Shown: positions 1 through 8,527, counted from the stretch's first letter. The stretch: 64,000 bases of DNA from UBA4744 sp963717135 (GCA_963717135.1 CAVQVN010000005.1:1-64000); one strand, 5' to 3'. Made by a program: numbers and translations. The notes: generated from the sequence alone by a model not told the origin.

Positions 1-231
1 GTCGGCAGTGGAATCGAGAAACGCTCCGAGAACGGTTCCAATGTCCCACCGCCTGGCGAAGTAGCCATCGAGGAAATCGGTAACTGCGGCAACGACGAAC
101 AGCACGACCGCGTAGGTGTAATTGTGCTCGATGGTTCCTTCGGCCAGAACCAGTGCCATGATCACCGGAGTCAACAGAATCCGGGCCATCGCCAGCAGGT
201 TGGGCAAGGAGGTCAAGCATCTCCTCAACAT
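1..231 (-). CDS. pgsA: CDP-diacylglycerol-glycerol-3-phosphate 3-phosphatidyltransferase (5' part)
   Basis: The gene runs off the left edge of the window, so only the first 77 or so residues are visible. They begin with a short basic stretch and the SLPNLLAMARIL pattern typical of the start of PgsA-type enzymes. A membrane helix follows, then DFLDGYFARRW, which matches the start of the CDP-alcohol phosphotransferase signature (D-G-x2-A-R). The enzyme makes phosphatidylglycerophosphate in the membrane. The ATG at 231 has no clear ribosome site. A TTG at 216 follows GAGGAG at a short distance and is an alternative start. A related CDP-alcohol phosphotransferase, such as phosphatidylinositol phosphate synthase, cannot be excluded from this fragment. 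Confidence 0.72.
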   Translation of the reverse strand, partial: MLRRCLTSLPNLLAMARILLTPVIMALVLAEGTIEHNYTYAVVLFVVAAVTDFLDGYFARRWDIGTVLGAFLDSTAD

Positions 232-255
232 CGGCGTGGCGATGATACAAGGAGA

Positions 256-305
256 GTTGCGAGCTACGAGCTATGAGCTACGAGCTATGAGCTGCGAGCT
301 GCTAG
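256..305. repeat. Heptanucleotide tandem repeat (GAGCTAY family)
   Basis: About seven tandem 7-nt units of the GAGCTAC, GAGCTAT and GAGCTGC type fill the gap between the pgsA start and the stop codon of the iron-sulfur formate dehydrogenase gene. The array runs into that stop codon (302-304). The units have the same orientation and a similar consensus to the large array at 5017-5505 on the other side of the operon. Confidence 0.85.
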
Positions 306-1276
306 CCGGACAGCCGGTTTCTCTCACGAACCGAGGCCAGCACCACGTCGATGGGCGTCATGGCCAAATCGGTGTGTTCCTGGACGTATTCGTATCCAAA
401 ACGACCTTTGATGCACAGGTGGCCGCCGGCGACCTCGTGATCCATCGGCGAAGTCACCTTGACGATACGATTGTCCTGGACGTGCAGCTCCAGGTTGCAG
501 CCGACTCCACAGTACGAGCACACGGTCCGGGTGACGGTTTGTGCCCCCTCGTCCCACAAACCGGCTTTGCGTAGTTGGTATTCACTGCGGAACATCAGGG
601 CGCCGGTCGGACAGACCCCGATGCAGTTGCCGCAGTAGACACAAGCCGATGAAGGCAGATCCACATCGAATTCCGTGGAGATGCGAGCATCGAACCCCCG
701 CCCGGCGACCTGGATGGCAAAGGTGTTCTGCGCATCCGGACCGCAAGCCTCGACACACTTGTAACAAAGAATGCACTTGGTGTAGTCGCGCACGTAGAGC
801 TCATCGTTAACCTTGACAGGTTGAGCCACCGTTTCGGCCAGCCCCAACTTCGGCTTGTGATGGTGACCGGCTCGCCGGGTGTCCCGCTCCCCCGCGGCCG
901 CGGCCGGAGCCGATGGTCCGTACCGGTCCGAATCAACCTGGTAGTGCTCCATCCAGGCGCGGGTCTGGGAGCCCACCAGGGATAGATCGACCGACGACGC
1001 AAGGAACTCGAAAACCATCTTGCGGGTGTGGCGAACCGCCTCGCTATCGGTTGAGATCTCCATCCCCTCCTCGACCGCCCGCGAGCACGACGGCACGAGG
1101 ACTCGCGACCCCGCCACCTGTACGACGCACACCCGGCAGGTGTTGACGGGAGTCAGAGTTTCGAGATAACAGAGTGTCGGCTGGTCTTTGCCCACAGATC
1201 GGCAGGCGGCCAGTATCGAGGTCCCTTCCGGCACCGCCGCGGCAATCCCGTCGATGGTGACCTGCACCACAGTCAC
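302..1276 (-). CDS. Formate dehydrogenase alpha subunit, detached N-terminal iron-sulfur half
   Basis: This 324-residue protein corresponds to the front end of an NAD-dependent formate dehydrogenase alpha subunit, or of NuoG. A 2Fe-2S ferredoxin domain comes first, with cysteines in TLCYLE, NTCRVCVVQ and PSCSR. Next come two 4Fe-4S ferredoxin motifs (CILCYKCVEAC and CVYCGNCIGVCP, about residues 165-225). Last is the molybdopterin-oxidoreductase Fe4S4 domain (CSYCGVGCNLE to CIKGRFGYEYVQ, about residues 250-300). The protein stops where the catalytic Moco domain would normally begin. That domain is encoded separately at 3097-4986, upstream in the operon. The GTG start overlaps the stop of the FdhB gene in a GTGA, so translation is probably coupled. 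Role: carries electrons between the Moco site and the FMN subunit. The split is unusual; the domain calls are secure. Confidence 0.88.
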   Translation of the reverse strand: MTVVQVTIDGIAAAVPEGTSILAACRSVGKDQPTLCYLETLTPVNTCRVCVVQVAGSRVLVPSCSRAVEEGMEISTDSEAVRHTRKMVFEFLASSVDLSLVGSQTRAWMEHYQVDSDRYGPSAPAAAAGERDTRRAGHHHKPKLGLAETVAQPVKVNDELYVRDYTKCILCYKCVEACGPDAQNTFAIQVAGRGFDARISTEFDVDLPSSACVYCGNCIGVCPTGALMFRSEYQLRKAGLWDEGAQTVTRTVCSYCGVGCNLELHVQDNRIVKVTSPMDHEVAGGHLCIKGRFGYEYVQEHTDLAMTPIDVVLASVRERNRLSG

Positions 1277-3087
1277 GACCTTGCTCCGATCAAACCGAGG
1301 CTGATCGCCGATTGAATCGCGTTGCCGGCGGTGTGGCCGAGTCCACAGATCGACCCCAAACGCATCGCCTCGTTGATTTCGGCCAGGAGCCCGATCTCAC
1401 CCGACGATCGGTTGACCCGCCCCCCGGCCACCAACCGGTGCAACGCCTCCTCCTGCCGCACCGTCCCGACCCGGCAAGGCACACACTGACCGCACGACTC
1501 GTCGCGAAAGAATGCCGCAATCCGCATCACGAGATCGTCGAAATCCGTCGACCCCCCGAAGGGCATGACGACCGCGGTCCCCAGGGAGACCCCGGCCGCC
1601 CGGGTGTCCTCGAACGTCAGCGGCAGGTCCAGCAGGTCGCGGCCGACAAACGAGCCGGACACACCGCCCAGCAAAACCGCTCTGATCTCTTCGCTGGGTC
1701 CGCCCGCCAGCTCGATGAGTTCGCCGAGGGTCACCCCAAACTCCACTTCGTAGACCCCCGGACGGACGACGTCGCCCGACAGACAGAAGAGCTTGATCCC
1801 CGTCGACTCGGTAGTTCCCCGGGTGGCATAAGCGGCGCCACCTTCGAGCACAATGAGAGGCAAGTTGACGAGCGTCTCTACATTGTTGACGGCCGTCGGA
1901 AGACCAAACAACCCTGCTTCTGTGGGATAGGGAGGTTTCTGGCGAGGCTCGCCCCGGAAACCCTCGATAGAGTTGAACAGCGCCGTCTCCTCACCACAGA
2001 TGTATGCCCCGCCGCCCATCCGGATCTCAATGTCGAAATTGAATCTCGACCCGAGAATGCCGGCACCCAGCAAACCGGCTGCCGCGGCTGTTTTGAGCGC
2101 GCCGGCCACATGCCGGGCCGCCCGGGGGTATTCGCCCCGGATGTAGAGATAGCCTCGCTCGGCGCCGATTGCGTACCCGGCGATGGTCATCGCTTCGACG
2201 AGGGAGAACGGATCACCCTCCATGAGGCCACGGTCCTTGAACGTACCGGGTTCGGCTTCGTCCGCATTGCACACCAGCACCGGGGGCGAACCGGCAGCGG
2301 CGACTGCCTCCCACTTCGCCCCCATCGGGAAGGCGGCTCCGCCTCTTCCCCTTATTCCAGACCTCTTGACCTCCTCGATGATTTCGCGGGGATGACTCGC
2401 GAGCGCCTTGGTTAGGGCTGCGTAACCGCCGGTCGCTCGATAGTCGTCGAGACTGAACGGATCAACGAACCCGACCCTGTGTAGCAAACGCAATCCGTCC
2501 GAGCCCGATTCGCTCTGGGGCACACCGTAGTGGCCGGGGTGCGGATCAATCGGGGCTTTTCCTTCCAGCAGGCCCACGACGGTCTCCGGAGTGGCATTCC
2601 ACAGGCTGGCGTCATACTCCCCGGCCCGTTGAACCAGTACCGCCGGCGACCGATCGCACTGGCCAAGACACGGGCTGGGCAGGACGTCGGTGCGGCCCGC
2701 CAGGGCGTCGATGAGCTCGAGGCCGCCGCGGGTCCGGCACGAGACATCCTCACATATATGGGCTACCCGGGAGGGCCGCTCATCCGTCGCCAGGAGCGCA
2801 TAGAACGAAGCAACCGCGTAGGCCTCGGCCGGGGGGACGGAGAGCCGCTCGCACACATAGTTGAGGGACCCGGGGCTCACCCAGCCGATCGCACCCTGAA
2901 CCGACTGGAGCGCCGGCAAGAGGAGATGGCGGATTCCGGCCGCCCGGTGATGTCCACCGAAAGCCACGTGGTAATCGGCCGCGGATCGCGCTCCACCGTC
3001 CCATCCGGACTCCGGCGACCCCAGCAGCCGGTCGACCGCCGCCCGTTCCAGGGCGCTCGGCGCGGCAGCCATCAGGTGAAGATCCAT
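1273..3087 (-). CDS. NAD-dependent formate dehydrogenase, NuoE-NuoF fusion (beta/gamma) subunit
   Basis: This 604-residue protein fuses a NuoE-like thioredoxin-fold 2Fe-2S domain to a NuoF-like flavoprotein. The NuoE-like part covers about residues 30-160 and has cysteines in CEDVSC and CLGQCD. The NuoF-like part has the FMN/NAD site in RGRGGAAFPMGAKW, CNADEAEPGTFKDR, and a C-terminal 4Fe-4S site in ESCGQCVPCRVGT with a later cysteine in ICGLGH. It should pass electrons from the iron-sulfur chain to FMN and on to NAD+. It lies 9 nt downstream of the catalytic gene and overlaps the iron-sulfur gene by 4 nt, giving one operon. Canonical fds operons place this subunit before alpha; here it sits between the two alpha fragments. 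Confidence 0.92.
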   Translation of the reverse strand: MDLHLMAAAPSALERAAVDRLLGSPESGWDGGARSAADYHVAFGGHHRAAGIRHLLLPALQSVQGAIGWVSPGSLNYVCERLSVPPAEAYAVASFYALLATDERPSRVAHICEDVSCRTRGGLELIDALAGRTDVLPSPCLGQCDRSPAVLVQRAGEYDASLWNATPETVVGLLEGKAPIDPHPGHYGVPQSESGSDGLRLLHRVGFVDPFSLDDYRATGGYAALTKALASHPREIIEEVKRSGIRGRGGAAFPMGAKWEAVAAAGSPPVLVCNADEAEPGTFKDRGLMEGDPFSLVEAMTIAGYAIGAERGYLYIRGEYPRAARHVAGALKTAAAAGLLGAGILGSRFNFDIEIRMGGGAYICGEETALFNSIEGFRGEPRQKPPYPTEAGLFGLPTAVNNVETLVNLPLIVLEGGAAYATRGTTESTGIKLFCLSGDVVRPGVYEVEFGVTLGELIELAGGPSEEIRAVLLGGVSGSFVGRDLLDLPLTFEDTRAAGVSLGTAVVMPFGGSTDFDDLVMRIAAFFRDESCGQCVPCRVGTVRQEEALHRLVAGGRVNRSSGEIGLLAEINEAMRLGSICGLGHTAGNAIQSAISLGLIGARS

Positions 3088-3096
3088 GCCGGCCCC

Positions 3097-4986
3097 CTAC
3101 CCCGGACGCCCGATTGGTTCGATGCGCACCGCGGTTGCTTTGAACTCGGCCGTTCCAGATTTTGGATCCCAGGCGTCGATGGTCAACAGGTTCACGTCGG
3201 CCTCGTCCGGAAAGTGGACGGCCATAAAAGCGAGGCCCGGGCGGAGGCTGCCGTCAAAGAAGACCGGAACCTCGATGGCACCGCGCCTCGACCGCACCAT
3301 GACCAGATCGCCCTCGGTCAACCGGAGCGCCGCGCCGTCCTCCGGCGACAATTCAATCATGCCGCCCTCCCGGATCGGTGAGGCGAAGCCTCCCGACTGA
3401 ACACCGGTGTTGTAGGAGTCGAGCCTCCGGCCGGTGGTGAGCCGGACCGGGAACTCGTCGGTCAACTCGTCGACCGGAGGGACCCAATCGGTCGGTATGA
3501 ACGACACGGGATCCCGCGGGAGCGGATCCTCCCAGAGGTCCCCATGGAGGAATTGAGTGCCCGGATGCTCGAGGTCGGGACAGGGCCACTGAATTCCCTC
3601 CAGCTTTTCCAGTCGGTCATACGACATGCCGGCGTGCATCGGGGACAACCCTCTCAGCTCGTCCCAGACCTCTTCCGCCGTTGGGGTCCCCCAGTCGTAC
3701 CCCAGCCGATCGGCCAGCAGGGTGAGGATCTCGAGATCGTCTTTGGCTTCTCCCGGCGGTTCGAGGGCCCGTCGAACTCTTTGTACCCGGCGTTCGCTGG
3801 ACGTGACCGTACCTTCGCTCTCTGCCCAACCCACTGCGGCCGGCAACACCAGATCAGCCATCTCCGCAGTCCTGGTCATGAAGATGTCCTGGACCATGAG
3901 AAAATCGAGCCCGCCGAGCAAACGCCGGGTCCTGCCCACATCGGCTTCGGACTGGGCCGGGTTCTCGCCGAGCACATGCAAGGAACGAATCGCGCCGCGC
4001 TCCATGGCATCAAACATCAACGAGAGATGAAGACCGGGCACGGCCGGGACGGGGGCACCCCAGGTCGCCTCGAACTTGCCTCTGGCATGGTCGTCCGTCA
4101 CTGGCTGGAACCCGGGGAGTCTGTCCGGCAACGCCCCCATATCACCCCCGCCTTGCACGTTGTTCTGACCACGAATCGGAACCAGACCGGAGCCGTAGCG
4201 TCCCACGTGTCCGGTCAGCAACGCCAGGTTGATGAGGGCAAGGACATTGTCGGTGGCGCTGTGATGTTCGGTGATACCCAGCGTCCAGCAGATCTGGGCC
4301 CGCTCGGCGGTTGCAAAATCATGGGCGAGGCTCCGGATGACCGAGGCCGGAACCCCGGTTATTCGTTCGGCCCGTTCCGGTGTCCAATCGGCGACCGCGG
4401 CGGCGTAGTTGTCGAAACCACGGGTGGAGTGCTCGATGAAGTCTTCGTTGGCCAGTCCGGCGGCGATAATCTCGTGCCCCACGGCGTTGGCCAGCGCGAT
4501 ATCCGAACCAACGTCGATGCCCAGCCAAACGTCCGCCCACTGCGCCGAGGTGGTGCGCCGCGGGTCGACTGTATACAGTTTGGCACCGGCCCGGACGCCC
4601 TTGAGAAGGTGGTGAAAGAAGATCGGGTGAGCCTCGCGAGCGTTAGAGCCCCACAGCACAATGAGCTGGGTGGTTTCGATCTCCTCGTACGAGGACGTAC
4701 CACCTCCCACTCCCAGGACGGCCGCCAGACCGGCGACGCTCGGAGCGTGTCAAGTGCGGTTGCAGCTGTCGATGTTGTTGCTGCCCATCACGATCCGGGT
4801 GAATTTCTGCGCCAGGAAGTTCACTTCATTGGTCGCTTTCGAGCAGCTGAACATCCCATGAGCCCCACCCCGGTGCGCTTCGAGGTTTGCGGCGGCAAAG
4901 CCCAGGGCCTCGTCCCAGGTAACGGGTTCGAGGAAACCGTTGCGGCGTAAGTGGGGAACAGTGAGCCGCGGCCGGCGTCGGTTCAT
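3097..4986 (-). CDS. Formate dehydrogenase catalytic subunit, selenocysteine-containing (UGA read-through)
   Basis: Two collinear reading frames are joined through one in-frame TGA at 4752-4750, giving about 629 residues with Sec at residue 79. The context is C-N-R-T-U-H-A-P-S-V-A-G-L, the position of the Moco-ligating selenocysteine of E. coli FdhF (R-V-U-H-G-P-S-V-A-G-L). The protein starts near the RLTVPHLRRNG and EPVTWDEAL segment that normally follows the Fe4S4 domain, then contains the Moco-binding domains and a C-terminal dinucleotide-binding-like domain. The Fe4S4 domain is missing and is supplied by the gene at 302-1276. The two pieces add up to about 950 residues, the usual length of FdsA-type subunits. 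The ATG at 4986 follows GGGAGGTGATCGA, an almost perfect ribosome site. A pseudogene is unlikely because the hairpin after the UGA fits a SECIS and the frame is otherwise intact. Confidence 0.9.
4721..4749 (-). promoter_or_regulatory. Candidate bacterial SECIS element in the fdh catalytic gene
   Basis: Immediately after the UGA the message folds into a six-pair stem (GUCGCC at 4737-4732 with GGCGGC at 4726-4721) closed by the five-base loop GGUCU. The loop starts 18 nt after the UGA. As I recall the sequence, E. coli fdhF has the same spacing and the same loop bases. A stem, a G at the loop start and this distance fit known rules for SelB-recognised bacterial SECIS elements. Confidence 0.8.
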
Positions 4987-5016
4987 TCGATCACCTCCCT
5001 TCGTGCCGATAGGTTA

Positions 5017-5505
5017 ACGAGCGACGAGCGGCGAGCGGCGAGCAACGAGCAACGAGCGGCGAGCAACGAGCGGCGAGCAACGAGCAACGAGCGGCGAGCA
5101 ACGAGCGGCGAGCAACGAGCGGCGAACGGCGAGCAACGAGCAACGAGCGGCGAGCAACGAGCGGCGAACGGCGAGCAGCGAGCAACGAGCGGCGAGCAGC
5201 GAGCAACGAGCGGCGAGCAGCGAGCAACGAGCGGCGAGCAGCGAACGGCGAGCAACGAGCGGCGAGCAACGAGCAACGAGCAACGAGCAACGAGCGGCGA
5301 GCAACGAGCAGCGAGCAACGAGCAGCGAGCAACGAGCAACGAGCAGCGAGCAGCGAGCAACGAGCAGCGAACGGCGAGCAACGAGCGGCGAGCAACGAGC
5401 AACGAGCAACGAGCAACGAGCAACGAGCAACGAGCAGCGAGCGAGCAACGAGCAACGAGCAACGAGTGCTGGCTTGGCGCTCGAAGCTCGGAGCTCGAAG
5501 CTGCG
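5017..5505. repeat. Large heptanucleotide tandem array (GAGCRRC family)
   Basis: More than 60 tandem 7-nt units occupy the gap between the formate dehydrogenase operon and the lysine aminotransferase gene. The main variants are GAGCAAC, GAGCGGC and GAGCAGC, with some GAACGGC and GAGCGAC. The phase is kept almost throughout; one break near 5440 has a truncated GAGC unit. From about 5476 the array passes into GCTCGAA-type heptads. Since 7 is not a multiple of 3, the same units are open in several frames and give spurious Leu/Ala/Arg/Cys/Ser-rich reading frames, which I do not regard as genes. No other content is seen in this 530-base gap. Confidence 0.95.
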
Positions 5506-5519
5506 ATTGAAGCGAGCCC

Positions 5520-6869
5520 TCAACCGCCCTTTTCCTGGCGGGTCATTGCATGATCACGGATTGGTCGCAAGCTCAACTCGGTGCGATTCAGGACCTCATC
5601 GATCTCCTCCGGCTTGATCACAAAAGGAAGCCGGAACCGGATAGATCGCGGGCCACACGGCAATGCCAGCAGCTCGTTTTCGAACATGTCGCCGAGGATC
5701 TGTCCTCGCCGCTCGGGTGTATCGACCGTGAACGCCACCAGAGACCCCCGGCCCCGAATGTTGGAGATCACACCGGCCTGGCGGGCGATCTCTCTTAGTC
5801 CGGCGATGAGACGCTCACCCGATTGAGCAACCTGTTCGCAGAGTCTCTCCTTCTCGCAAATCTCGATGAACCGGCGGCACCGAACCATGTCGACGAGGTT
5901 CCCGCCCCACGTTGAGTTGATTCGGCTCGACAAACGGAAGACATTGTCCACTACTTCATCAACCCGCCGGGAGGCGTAGATCCCGCAGACCTGGGTCTTC
6001 TTGCCGAACGCGACTATGTCGGGCTTCACGTCGAAGTGTTGCCACATCCACGGCTTTCCGGAGCCGAAGAAACCCGTCTGCACCTCGTCAAAGATGAGCA
6101 TCGAACCTTTCTCATCGGCGAATCGACGCAGCTCTGCCAGAAACTCGCCGCGAAAGTGATTGTCTCCACCCTCACCCTGCATCGGTTCAATGAGAATGGC
6201 TGCAACCTTGTTCCCGTGCTCGGCATAGACCTTTTCGATTTCGTCGTAGGCCCGCTGTTCCTCCGCCTCTATGTCGTTGGCGAACCCGCCCTGCAGATCG
6301 AATTCAATCGCCGGATTGTGGACCCGGGGCCAGTCGAACTTGGGAAACAGGCCAATCTTGTCGGGTCGGGTGTTGGTCAGACTGAGGGCATACCCCGAGC
6401 GGCCGTGGAATGCCTGGCGGAAATGGAGAATCACCAGATCGTTGACATAGCTGTCGAAACTGGTTCGTCCCAGGCTGCGCGCCTTCCAATCGAAGGCCGT
6501 CTTGAGAGCGTTCTCGACCGCGAGCGTGCCGCCCGATACCCAGAAGTGGTGGGGGAATCCATCGGGGGTGACCTTGGTGGCGAATGCCTCCACAAATCGC
6601 GCCATGGCAACTGTATAGACATCGGAGTTCGACGTCTTGATTACGGCAGCCCGCTGAATCTCCTCCTGGAATGCCGGGTCGAGCAGCATCGGATGGCTGT
6701 ATCCCATCGGCCAGGACGCGAAGAAGGAAAAGGCATCGAGGTAACGTCTCCCGCTGCGAGCGTCGTACATCCAAACGCCTTCCGAGCGCTCCAGATCGAG
6801 TACGAAGGGGTACCCATCGGTCAGCTGATGTCTCATCAGCGTCTCGTGTACAACATCCGGACCGATCAT
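5520..6869 (-). CDS. lat: L-lysine 6-transaminase (PLP class III aminotransferase)
   Basis: This 449-residue class III aminotransferase resembles lysine epsilon-aminotransferases, with a YPFVLDLERSEGVWMYD opening and the LDAFSFFASWPMGYSHP segment. The enzyme transfers the 6-amino group of lysine to 2-oxoglutarate, giving 2-aminoadipate semialdehyde and glutamate, in the cytosol. IFDEVQTGF holds the aspartate that contacts the PLP ring, and FGKKTQ near residue 290 holds the Schiff-base lysine. The frame is open upstream to 6947, but the ATG at 6869 is preceded by AGGAG at 6 nt, so that start is chosen. It reads toward the formate dehydrogenase operon across the heptad array, so co-transcription is possible. 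Together with tryptophanase next door it points to amino-acid breakdown. Confidence 0.88.
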   Translation of the reverse strand: MIGPDVVHETLMRHQLTDGYPFVLDLERSEGVWMYDARSGRRYLDAFSFFASWPMGYSHPMLLDPAFQEEIQRAAVIKTSNSDVYTVAMARFVEAFATKVTPDGFPHHFWVSGGTLAVENALKTAFDWKARSLGRTSFDSYVNDLVILHFRQAFHGRSGYALSLTNTRPDKIGLFPKFDWPRVHNPAIEFDLQGGFANDIEAEEQRAYDEIEKVYAEHGNKVAAILIEPMQGEGGDNHFRGEFLAELRRFADEKGSMLIFDEVQTGFFGSGKPWMWQHFDVKPDIVAFGKKTQVCGIYASRRVDEVVDNVFRLSSRINSTWGGNLVDMVRCRRFIEICEKERLCEQVAQSGERLIAGLREIARQAGVISNIRGRGSLVAFTVDTPERRGQILGDMFENELLALPCGPRSIRFRLPFVIKPEEIDEVLNRTELSLRPIRDHAMTRQEKGG

Positions 6870-6944
6870 CGACTGCTCCTCTCGCGGGTCCCCGACGGTG
6901 ACCCGTAACCGAAACCCTACAGGGCGCGAAGCGATCAGCTTCAG

Positions 6945-7085
6945 CATCAGCTATCAGCTATCAGCTATCAGCTATCAGCTATCAGAAGCGAACCACATTC
7001 GAGACTCGGGACTCGCGAATCGAGACTCGAGACCCGCGACTGACAACTGACAACTGCGAGCGAAGCGAGCAATGCGAGCAATGCA
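6945..7085. repeat. Composite heptanucleotide array (TCAGCTA, then GACTCGN, then ACAACTG)
   Basis: The spacer between the aminotransferase and tryptophanase genes holds about six TCAGCTA units (to about 6986). It continues with GAGACTC/GGGACTC/GCGAATC-type units (about 7001-7040), two ACAACTG units and a GCGAGCAAT-type tail. The 7-nt step persists within each block although the unit sequence changes. Confidence 0.85.
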
Positions 7086-7087
7086 AG

Positions 7088-8464
7088 TTAGACACTCTCA
7101 AACCTGGCAGTGAAGTGGCGCAACCAGGGCGCCTGTTCGGTTATTCGATAGCCACGCAAGCTCTCGGCTCGTTCCGCCACCGCGATCACGACCTCGCCGA
7201 CGTAGTCGATGTGCGATTGGGTGTACGTTCGACGGGGAACCGCCAAACGTACCAGCTCGTTTGTCGCCGGTATCTCGGTTCCGTCCTCTTGCAGCTTGCC
7301 AAACATCACCGAGCCGATCTCGACGCCCCGCACTCCGCCTTCCCGATAGAGCTCAATGGCCAGCGCCTGGGCCGGATACTGGTGTTGGGGAATGTGTGAC
7401 AGGAAACTCTTGGCGTCGAGGTACACCGCGTGGCCACCCGGCGGCTTCACGATCGGGACTCCGGCGTTGCTCACCTTCTCGGCCAGGTACGCCGTTGAGC
7501 GAATCCGGTACTGCAGGTACTCCTCCTGGAGTACCTCGATCAGTCCCTGCGCTATCGCCTCGAGGTCGTAACCGGCCAGTCCCCCGTAGGTGGGAAACCC
7601 CTCGGTCAGAATCAACAGGTTGCGACTCTGCTGGGCGACCTCCGGATCATTCATACCGAGGAACCCACCGATGTTGGACAACCCGTCCTTTTTGGCGGAC
7701 ATGGTGCACCCGTCCACCAGCGAGAACATCTCCCGGGCGATCTCTTTGGGCGTCCAGTCGACGTACCCGTCTTCACGCTGTTTGATGAACCAGGCGTTCT
7801 CGGCGAACCGGCAGGCGTCGAGATAGAAAGGGATCTCGTATCGGTCGCAGACCTCGCGCACTTCCCGCAGGTTGGCCATCGATACGGGCTGCCCACCGCC
7901 CGAGTTGTTGGTAACTGTGACCATGATCAACGGCACTCGGTCGCGACCCACTTCTTCGATCGTCCCCACCAATGCCTGGACGTCCATATTCCCTTTGAAC
8001 GGGTAGTCCGAAGCAGGATCGCGACCTTCCGGAACGACGAGATCGCGAGCTTCGGCATTCCGATACTCGACATTGGCCCGAGTCGTGTCGAAATGCGTGT
8101 TGTTGGGAACCACATCGCCCTCTTTGACCAGGGTGGTAAACAGGATCTTCTCGGCCGCCCGCCCTTGATGGGTCGGGATGATCTCCCGGAAGCCGGTGAG
8201 GTCCTCGATGACGTCCCGGAAGCGATAGAAGGACCGGCTTCCGGCATAAGATTCATCCCCGACCATCATCCCCGCCCACTGGCGAGATGACATCGCCCCG
8301 GTCCCCGAATCGGTGAGCAGGTCGATGATCACCTCATCACCGTGGAGTCCGAACAGGTTGTAGCCCGCCCGTTGCAGAGCTTCCTCCCGCTGCGGCCCGG
8401 TCGGAAAGTCAATGGCCTGCACACTATGGATGCGGAACGGTTCGATGATCGTCCGGTACGGCAT
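7088..8464 (-). CDS. tnaA: Tryptophanase (tryptophan indole-lyase), tyrosine phenol-lyase family
   Basis: This 458-residue protein is collinear with the tryptophanase/tyrosine phenol-lyase family. Matching segments are AEPFRI-like EPFRIHSVQ, IDLLTDSGTGAMS, IPTHQGRAAE, GGQPVSMANL, the PLP lysine in MSAKKDGL (about residue 257), EGFPTYGGLAG and the C-terminal HFTARFE. Tyrosine phenol-lyases have an arginine in the MERG segment that contacts the phenol side chain. Here the segment reads VEIGS, as in tryptophanases, so cleavage of tryptophan to indole, pyruvate and ammonia is the better prediction. Some positions (WAGMMVGDESYAGS) look more like tyrosine phenol-lyase, so substrate choice is not fully settled. 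No TnaC-like leader or tnaB permease is adjacent; the upstream spacer carries only a short repeat. Confidence 0.85.
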   Translation of the reverse strand: MPYRTIIEPFRIHSVQAIDFPTGPQREEALQRAGYNLFGLHGDEVIIDLLTDSGTGAMSSRQWAGMMVGDESYAGSRSFYRFRDVIEDLTGFREIIPTHQGRAAEKILFTTLVKEGDVVPNNTHFDTTRANVEYRNAEARDLVVPEGRDPASDYPFKGNMDVQALVGTIEEVGRDRVPLIMVTVTNNSGGGQPVSMANLREVREVCDRYEIPFYLDACRFAENAWFIKQREDGYVDWTPKEIAREMFSLVDGCTMSAKKDGLSNIGGFLGMNDPEVAQQSRNLLILTEGFPTYGGLAGYDLEAIAQGLIEVLQEEYLQYRIRSTAYLAEKVSNAGVPIVKPPGGHAVYLDAKSFLSHIPQHQYPAQALAIELYREGGVRGVEIGSVMFGKLQEDGTEIPATNELVRLAVPRRTYTQSHIDYVGEVVIAVAERAESLRGYRITEQAPWLRHFTARFESV

Positions 8465-8493
8465 GACAACCCTCTCGACTAGATCGACTCAGT

Positions 8494-8514
8494 GTTTCAG
8501 GTTTCAGGTTTCAG
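8494..8514. repeat. Heptanucleotide repeat, three GTTTCAG units
   Basis: Three exact GTTTCAG units lie between the tryptophanase start and the RNase HI stop. They belong to the same family as the longer CAGGTTT arrays at 21523 and 31869. Confidence 0.8.
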
Positions 8515-8527
8515 GTCTGCTCGCAGC

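Noticed and set aside
4750..4752. A nonsense mutation splitting the formate dehydrogenase gene
   Set aside because: It is at the Sec position with a good SECIS, and the frame is intact on both sides.
5017..5505. CRISPR array
   Set aside because: The period is 7 nt with no spacers; no cas gene is near.
4983..5553. Several long frames on both strands made of Leu/Ala/Arg/Cys/Ser or Glu/Arg/Ala/Ser/Asn repeats
   Set aside because: They are translations of the 7-nt array in different frames; the same pattern is open in many frames and shows no start signal or domain.
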